The notes under the pieces are model-generated. The model was not told the origin of the DNA. It did not search any database and worked only from the letters and a program-made list of their open reading frames with translations. A DNA stretch of 64,000 nucleotides from Lachnospiraceae bacterium MD335 (GTDB lineage: Bacteria; Bacillota; Clostridia; Lachnospirales; Lachnospiraceae): contig KE159632.1 in the NCBI GenBank assembly GCA_000403335.2, forward strand, positions 120,083-184,082, written 5' to 3'. Numbering within the stretch: the first letter of the stretch is position 1; every line of letters starts with the position of its first letter. Shown in pieces: positions 60,761 through 64,000 of this stretch. Both the position numbers and the translations under genes were made by a program.

Positions 60761-60951
60761 CCTGCGCCGGAGCCGCCCATCTCTATGTCCAGAAAAATAA
60801 TGTCATGCTCCTTACCATCCGAAAGGTACGCATCGGCAGAGGCATATTCCGTGATGCCGCATTCCCCGCCCTGTTTTTTGATGAGCGAAACAAGGTAAGA
60901 CCTTATATTTTTTTCATCATCACACACCGCAATTTTTATCGTTTCTGCCAC
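60754..60951 (-). pseudogene. LytTR-locus receiver fragment (locus f relic)
   Basis: 65 residues: MAETIKIAVCDDEKNIRSYLVSL..., HDIIFLDIEMGGSG, then a stop. Closest to the locus b and d regulators. The output domain is lost by deletion into the TraX-like gene. Operator repeats and leader f stand upstream. Confidence 0.85.
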
Positions 60952-61006
60952 CTCCAGTCCTCAACTAACTTATCGGAAAAATAAGGGCAATTTCTAACGC
61001 CTACTT

Positions 61007-61034
61007 CGTGAATGGTTAATCTGGCTACGTGAAT
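61007..61034 (-). promoter_or_regulatory. Paired LytTR-type direct repeats, locus f
   Basis: CGTGAAT at 61007 and 61028 within CTACTTCGTGAAT and GGCTACGTGAAT, 21 bases apart. Confidence 0.58.
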
Positions 61035-61107
61035 CGCAGATTTTTTGTTTTTGAAAGTCCAAATCAGCCCTAAAGTTTTTCGCCATTCGTCCGATATGGC
61101 ACAAACG

Positions 61108-61230
61108 CAAACCGCCGTGTAAGCATATTAACTCTGATTCCCCCGCTTTCCAAGCGATTTCTGCTGTCAAACCTGCCTGCGAAAACGGCAGACCGCCGCA
61201 TATGGTGGTAAGCCATCTGCGGCGGTTAGC
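61108..61230 (-). promoter_or_regulatory. Locus leader element, copy f
   Basis: CAAACCGCCGTGTAAGCATATTA and GACCGCCGCATATGGTGGTAAGCCATCTGCGGCGGTTAG. Paired changes keep the hairpin (ATGG...CCAT). The box ATTCGTCCGATATGG lies beside it. Confidence 0.7.
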
Positions 61231-61243
61231 TTTTGTATATCCT

Positions 61244-61666
61244 TTATCTCAGCAGAGCCATACTCCCTGTCAATTTGTTTACTTTCTTTTTCGCACCGCA
61301 GATGGCAACCCCATAATAATTCAGTTCCGTTTCTGGAACGTCCTTCATCTTTTCAATAAACTCATTATAGGTCTTGCACCCCTGTGCAAGGTCTGAAAAA
61401 TCCACCACCGTCAAGTCCGAAAACTCCGGCTCATACAGCTTTTCACGGATAGACTTGATCACCTCCACATTGCCCTTTAAGATCGGCACCGGAAACTCTA
61501 TAATCCCCAAATGCCCGTTGCCCGTCCTGTCATACACGTCTGCGCCCACGACCTCCGGCATCTGCTTCCCCAGCGTGATGCCCATGATTGCCGCCGTGTT
61601 CGCTATGATGCCAAGCGGCAGGTTCTCATCAATCACCATGACACATTTTTCATTCTGTAAATCCAT
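61244..61666 (-). CDS. DUF2000 family protein
   Basis: 140 residues: CVMVIDENLPLGIIANTAAIMGITLGKQMPEVVG, FPVPILKGN and ELNYYGVAICGAKKKVNKLTGSMALL are DUF2000 hallmarks (a peptidyl-tRNA hydrolase II-like fold). Exact function unknown. It follows the GNAT gene by three bases and probably shares its transcript. Confidence 0.88.
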   Translation of the reverse strand: MDLQNEKCVMVIDENLPLGIIANTAAIMGITLGKQMPEVVGADVYDRTGNGHLGIIEFPVPILKGNVEVIKSIREKLYEPEFSDLTVVDFSDLAQGCKTYNEFIEKMKDVPETELNYYGVAICGAKKKVNKLTGSMALLR

Positions 61667-61669
61667 TTT

Positions 61670-62314
61670 CTATTCCTCTTTTCCGGAGGATTTCTCCTCC
61701 TGATTTTTTTGATAACAGCGGTAAAGATAGGCTCTGCGAAAGCCCAGCCGCCCATACTGCTCCGGCAGTTCTTCCCTTCCCGGAATATCTGCCAGTATCC
61801 TTACGATTCCATTTGCCGCTGCAAACCGCAGGATATCCTCCAAGCCTATATCCGACAGGTTCCCATCCGGCAGGAATAAAAGCCTCTGGCGCTTTATCCC
61901 AATGACCGTCTCTCCCGCCATGACATATTCCGTCCCGCCGTTCCCGTTTTTCAAGAACAATCCCTCCGGCATTTTCCCTTCCATGCACAGTTTTCCGGCA
62001 TCCCCTGTTAAATTCCATTCACCAACCACGCCGCATTTTTCCAGCCCGTACCCATTGTCTGTAAGGATGGAACTCAGGTGGTAATTGGTATGCTCCACGA
62101 TGCGGAACACACACCCTGCCCCGCACTGGCGGCCAATTTCCTCGCACCTGCGGATGTTCTCCGGGATATCCCCTTCCGAAAATTTGTAATACAGCGGATA
62201 GACCAAAAGCTGCCCTTCCATTCTTTTCAGCACCCATCCCCGGCAGACTTGCGTTTCCCTGTCTGGGAACAGGCTGATGATCTGCTCCTCCATCCTTATC
62301 GCAGGCTCATTCAC
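61670..62314 (-). CDS. GNAT-like acetyltransferase
   Basis: About 214 residues. The C-terminal part (ILRFAAANGIVRILADIPGREELPEQYGRLGFRRAYLYRCYQK) is a GNAT end with the Y-x-x-L-G-F motif. The N-terminal half is a degenerate second lobe. I place the start at GTG 62314 because it has a GGGAG site and overlaps the upstream stop by eight bases. A longer reading only repeats the fusion gene's tail in another frame. Confidence 0.75.
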   Translation of the reverse strand: MNEPAIRMEEQIISLFPDRETQVCRGWVLKRMEGQLLVYPLYYKFSEGDIPENIRRCEEIGRQCGAGCVFRIVEHTNYHLSSILTDNGYGLEKCGVVGEWNLTGDAGKLCMEGKMPEGLFLKNGNGGTEYVMAGETVIGIKRQRLLFLPDGNLSDIGLEDILRFAAANGIVRILADIPGREELPEQYGRLGFRRAYLYRCYQKNQEEKSSGKEE

Positions 62315-63578
62315 TGTTCCCACTCCCTTTCCCGTTATATTCAGAAAGGAAAAGCCCTGCAACCGCCAGAACCGTCCCCATAATGGAAACCCACGTTACC
62401 GGCTCCTTCAGTATTAACACGGAAGTCACCACCGTTATGACAGGAACCATGTAAATATAGACACTGGTCCTGACCGCGCCAAGCACCTTTACCGCAAGGT
62501 TCCATGTCACAAAGCAAAGCGCGGAAGCCCCCAGCCCAAGATACAGGATATTGAGTAAATACGTCATATCCGCAAACCGTTCCAGCCTGACTTCAAAATC
62601 GAAAAGGAACAATGCCGGAGCCATGAACAGGATGCCATAAAAGAACGTCCGCCGCGTGGTGAGTATGACCGGGTAGCCAAAGCTGCTGATTTTCCTTGTC
62701 AGTATGGAATAGCACGCCCACACAAATGCCGCAAGGACTGCCAGCAGATCCCCCATCGGGTTTAGCTCCAGTTTAGAGCCGTTAAAGCTGATCAGCGCAA
62801 CACCCGCCATCGCCACCACAAAGCCTATAAAAAAATTTGCCCGCAGCTTCCCTTCCGATTTCAAGAACAGGCGTGACAGGATTGCCGTGAAAAACGGCGC
62901 AACCGAGATGATGACTCCCACGTTGGACGCCATCGTATATGTAAGCGCGATATTCTCCAGCAGGTAATATAAGCATATTCCGCTCAAACCCGTCAGCACG
63001 AAAGTCAGCTCCCGCCTGCGCCCCACGCCTTTCATTCGGTGCGGACAGACCAAAAAGAGCGCCGCAAAACCCATCTCCTGTCTGCATTCCGGGATGCAGC
63101 TTTCAAAAGGCTTCCCATAATTCTGGATGAGGTACGAGAGCAGGAACAGCAATGTTTCCTCTTTCTTAAACTCCCCCGTTCCTTTCATGACCATCTCATG
63201 CAGAGGATGCAGGTGGCAGGCTATCTCCTCATCACAGATAACATTTCTTGAAAATCCCGGAAGTTCCCGTTTCCCGGTAACTTCCTCTGCCAGATCGAGC
63301 ATGACCTCCTTTGAAATGTTAAATCCCCGGTAATCAAACGTCCTTTCATCACTCTGCACACAGGCATGGCTGTCGCCCGGATTGAAAAGCACAATGCTCC
63401 CTTCCTCTATGGCATATTCCCTGTCACGGCAGGAAAGCACCCTCTCCCCTTTCTCCACAAAACCTATGACATAATGCTCATGGAAATGGCTTGGAAACGG
63501 CTGCACGATTCCCTCAAAGCGGTATGCCTCCATCCTCAATTCATCATCGTATACCACTGTCCTTATTTCTTTCTTCAT
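62307..63578 (-). CDS. Fusion: AraC-type cupin sensor joined to an EamA/DMT transporter
   Basis: 423 residues in one frame. Residues 1-175 are the sensor half of an AraC regulator (PFPSHFHEHYVIGFVEKGERVL, GSIVLFNPGDSHACVQ, HEMVMKGTGEFKKEETLLFLLSYLI). After CIPECRQE the sequence becomes an EamA transporter, beginning within its first repeat (MGFAALFLVCPHRMKGVGRRRELTFVLTGLSG) and running to the end with about nine membrane helices. The AraC DNA-binding part and the first EamA helix are absent. An in-frame deletion between adjacent genes explains it. GGGGG precedes ATG 63578. Confidence 0.85.
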   Translation of the reverse strand: MKKEIRTVVYDDELRMEAYRFEGIVQPFPSHFHEHYVIGFVEKGERVLSCRDREYAIEEGSIVLFNPGDSHACVQSDERTFDYRGFNISKEVMLDLAEEVTGKRELPGFSRNVICDEEIACHLHPLHEMVMKGTGEFKKEETLLFLLSYLIQNYGKPFESCIPECRQEMGFAALFLVCPHRMKGVGRRRELTFVLTGLSGICLYYLLENIALTYTMASNVGVIISVAPFFTAILSRLFLKSEGKLRANFFIGFVVAMAGVALISFNGSKLELNPMGDLLAVLAAFVWACYSILTRKISSFGYPVILTTRRTFFYGILFMAPALFLFDFEVRLERFADMTYLLNILYLGLGASALCFVTWNLAVKVLGAVRTSVYIYMVPVITVVTSVLILKEPVTWVSIMGTVLAVAGLFLSEYNGKGSGNSE

Positions 63579-63844
63579 GTGGATTACCCCCTTGTCAAAA
63601 GCCATTTTACCTCTTATTTTTTCCTGCGTCTTGTAAAATATCTTCATTTTTCAGATTTATTGGTTTCATTTCTTGTGGGAATTATCTGGATAAAAAGAAA
63701 CGGTTTTATGTGCATTGGGGGATTTTATTAGAAGGCTGCATTTTAGAAATGAAGAAATTCATGAATTGCCTGAAAATGAAAAAAGGGTCATTGAACATCC
63801 AATGTCATTTAGATAAGGATAACATTGCAGTTAGGATTCTTTTT

Positions 63845-63880
63845 ACAGCGAGTAAACATTTTGTTTATTCGCTGTTTTTC
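63845..63880 (+). terminator. Hairpin with T run near the right edge
   Basis: ACAGCGAGTAAAC / GTTTATTCGCTGT followed by TTTTT on the + strand. A second hairpin AGACAGATG / CATCTGTCT follows at 63919-63945. No convincing complete gene is seen in 63580-64000, only short frames with coding-like fragments. Confidence 0.55.
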
Positions 63881-64000
63881 TATATTTAAAAGCATTCAAC
63901 GTAATAAATTTGAACGACAAACAGACAGATGCTTTCATCTGTCTTAAAAATGGTATATACTAATATTTGATTAGGCTGCTCTATATAGAAAGCTTATCGC

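Noticed and set aside
63491..63889. A + strand gene at the right edge
   Set aside because: Frames with coding-like pieces (RLHFRNEEIHELPENEKRVIEHPMSF) shift several times within 200 bases and lack a start. At most a decayed remnant.

Overview
The window reads as accessory DNA of a gut Firmicute of the Lachnospiraceae type. The evidence is AGGAGG-type ribosome sites, occasional TTG/GTG starts, AgrC-like GHKL kinases with LytTR regulators, and large serine recombinases with Com-like zinc ribbons. No rRNA or tRNA gene was recognised. Most genes lie on the minus strand, and fragments and fusions are frequent, so this is a hotspot where elements insert, recombine and decay.

Layout. 1-9100: metabolic and regulatory genes (cupin, AraC, MBL hydrolase, XRE-cupin, pyrD, radical SAM, truncated NADH pyrophosphatase, broken HxlR gene, metallophosphoesterase), interrupted by a mobile-element remnant with a GNAT toxin-antitoxin pair (2.8-5.4 kb). 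9.1-15.2 kb: second element copy with iteron-like repeats, a very AT-rich two-gene module, a type I toxin-antitoxin locus, two serine recombinases and two zinc-ribbon genes. 15.2-22.6 kb and 34.4-45.8 kb: loci of one recurring system (below). 22.6-32.3 kb: YCII/TetR pair, DUF2971 and DUF4209-like proteins, third element copy, lipoproteins. 32.3-34.2 kb: an IS110-family insertion. 45.8-56.3 kb: peptidase remnant, sigma/anti-sigma pair, a fused response-regulator relic, and an ABC exporter with its two-component system, separated by a second IS110-family element. 56.4-60.2 kb: fourth element copy. 60.3-64 kb: response-regulator and TraX-like relics, DUF2000, GNAT and an AraC-EamA fusion.

The most interesting content is a repeated regulatory system. 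Three kinase/regulator loci (two complete in the middle of the window, one at 18.3-22.3 kb) and several relics share one plan, read on the minus strand: (i) a 120-140 base structured intergenic element with alternative hairpins; (ii) a pair of locus-specific direct repeats about 21 bases apart, as LytTR proteins bind; (iii) a LytTR response regulator; (iv) a multi-pass GHKL kinase; (v) a run of two to five small proteins of unknown function. Many of these begin M-x-V-N-G-I and carry an F-A-x-Q-V-like motif near residue 30. Six of them have a second repeated leader just before their ribosome site that can fold as a terminator. No autoinducer-peptide gene was found. The arrangement suggests duplicated, insulated signalling circuits controlling a shuffled family of possibly exported proteins.

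The mobile-element copies also share a plan: 21-base iteron-like repeats, TTTACCCC tracts, a par-like type I toxin-antitoxin locus, a small TTG-started protein, a serine recombinase, DUF4406 and coiled-coil proteins, a sigma-like factor whose ribosome site lies inside a hairpin, and a Com-like zinc ribbon. In three of four copies the recombinase is fused to pieces of other genes, including a phage-type DNA polymerase.
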